From NCBI GenBank assembly GCA_020853135.1, contig JADYZO010000098.1, positions 1-45,468 of the forward strand: a DNA stretch of 45,468 nt. Direction: 5' to 3'. The position numbers and the translations under genes were made by a program. Numbering within the stretch: position 1 is the first letter of the stretch; each line of letters starts with the position of its first letter. Under the pieces are notes generated by a model. That model was not told where the DNA came from, ran no database searches, and was given only the letters and a program-made list of their open reading frames with translations. Below are positions 45,189-45,468 of this stretch, piece after piece. The stretch is from Gammaproteobacteria bacterium. GTDB lineage: Bacteria; Pseudomonadota; Gammaproteobacteria; Steroidobacterales; GCA-2729495.

Positions 45189-45209
45189 CTATCCTGCGTT
45201 TCGCGCAGG
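45189..45209 (+). other. Candidate oriT nic region (IncP/MOBP type)
   Basis: CTATCCTGC at 45189-45197 matches the nic core YATCCTG|Y of IncP-alpha/R64-type (MOBP) origins, with the cut expected between G45196 and C45197. An overlapping inverted repeat, CCTGCG (45193-45198) and CGCAGG (45204-45209), encloses a five-base loop. The site is 25 bases from the start of mobC, the usual position for an oriT. A short motif like this can occur by chance, so the claim rests on the context. Confidence 0.45.
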
Positions 45210-45339
45210 TTGCGCCAGATACTTCGACTACAAACGGCACCGCTGAATTTCGACGGGGTTTCTCCCGGATACTTGCCGGTGTTTTCATGGTCAAGATGAT
45301 GAACCATTGGCGCATGCCCAACACTGCAAATATCGACCA

Positions 45340-45468
45340 GTAGAAGTGGTCCCGCTTTTCCGGACAGCTTTCGCGGCCGGGATAAGTGGAGCCCTGCGGT
45401 TCAAGCTGCCGCCGCGAGCGGCAGGGAACTGAAGTACACGATATCCGGGGTCTGGCGGTCAAGGGCAC
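45340..45468 (-). mobile_element. IS3-family insertion sequence, truncated by window edge
   Basis: The transposase end at 45401-45466 is followed by about 60 bases and an end region AGTAGAAGTGGTCCCGC (from about 45341), a GTGGTCCCGC-type terminus seen in IS3 relatives. The element runs off the right edge, so its other end and any target duplication cannot be seen. The exact left boundary is approximate. Confidence 0.55.
45401..45466 (-). CDS. IS3-family transposase OrfB, C-terminal end (partial)
   Basis: Only 21 residues are in the window: ALDRQTPDIVYFSSLPLAAAA and stop. The TPxxVYF pattern is the usual last segment of IS3-group OrfB DDE transposases. The gene continues past the right edge. 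A longer overlapping open frame on this strand reads a protein with no such match. Confidence 0.6.
   Translation of the reverse strand, partial: ALDRQTPDIVYFSSLPLAAAA

Noticed and set aside
45067..45468. 133-codon open frame on the minus strand over mobC's start and the IS end
   Set aside because: The transposase tail in another frame and the mobC N-terminus better explain the sequence, and the frame has no family features.

Overview
The window is high-GC DNA from a proteobacterium. The core genes (orn, rsgA, recR, ybaB, dnaX, a short 4.5S-type SRP RNA beside dnaX, prc, ppsA with ppsR, a DUF1249/YqiB protein) point to a gammaproteobacterium outside the enterics. The genus cannot be fixed from the sequence alone. 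The two ends are accessory DNA and the middle (about 8.7 to 40.9 kb) reads as chromosomal backbone.

Left accessory block (1-8,640). A bidirectional terminator and a GNAT acetyltransferase gene are followed by gene debris: the C-terminal end of a Fic protein and the C-terminal end of a type III restriction (Res) subunit. Then comes an intact, tightly overlapping jetA-jetB-jetC-jetD operon, a type I Wadjet anti-plasmid system (SMC-like JetABC loop extruder plus the JetD nuclease). Directly behind it lies a broken GNAT toxin gene of the TacT type. Wadjet is therefore the only intact defence system in a small graveyard of other defence and toxin genes.

Backbone. A TetR repressor with a clear palindromic operator leads a YbhGFSR-like efflux operon (membrane fusion protein, double ATPase, two ABC-2 permeases). 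A minus-strand CBS protein separates it from a cbb3 oxidase operon, ccoNOQP plus a very short ccoH-like gene, ccoI, ccoS and a TauE/SafE-family membrane protein. ccoG is absent. Next come a host-attachment-type protein, a CDF metal exporter, an ASCH protein, two overlapping lipoprotein genes, two small membrane proteins, the periplasmic protease Prc, an unrecognised coiled-coil protein, a DUF1249 protein, phosphoglucomutase, ppsR divergent from ppsA, orn, rsgA, recR-ybaB-dnaX, the SRP RNA, a third lipoprotein and a TlpA-like thioredoxin.

Right accessory block (about 40,981 to the end). It opens with a 24-base tRNA 3'-end copy whose CCA end faces the chromosome, as expected for the partial att copy of an element integrated at a tRNA gene. 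Inside are a ParD-like antitoxin remnant, a type II restriction-modification cassette (two-domain MvaI/BcnI-like endonuclease, Vsr repair nuclease, HTH-C5 methyltransferase with a likely autoregulatory operator), a MobC mobilisation gene with an IncP-type nic-like sequence just upstream, and the end of an IS3-family element that runs off the window. No relaxase is visible. This block looks like a mobilisable R-M island, with the intact tRNA expected beyond the right edge.

I see no clearly new multigene system. The items most worth a second look are the R-M island with its candidate oriT, the extra N-terminal domain of the endonuclease, the Wadjet locus set in defence debris, the cbb3 cluster without ccoG, and several conserved-looking genes of unknown function.
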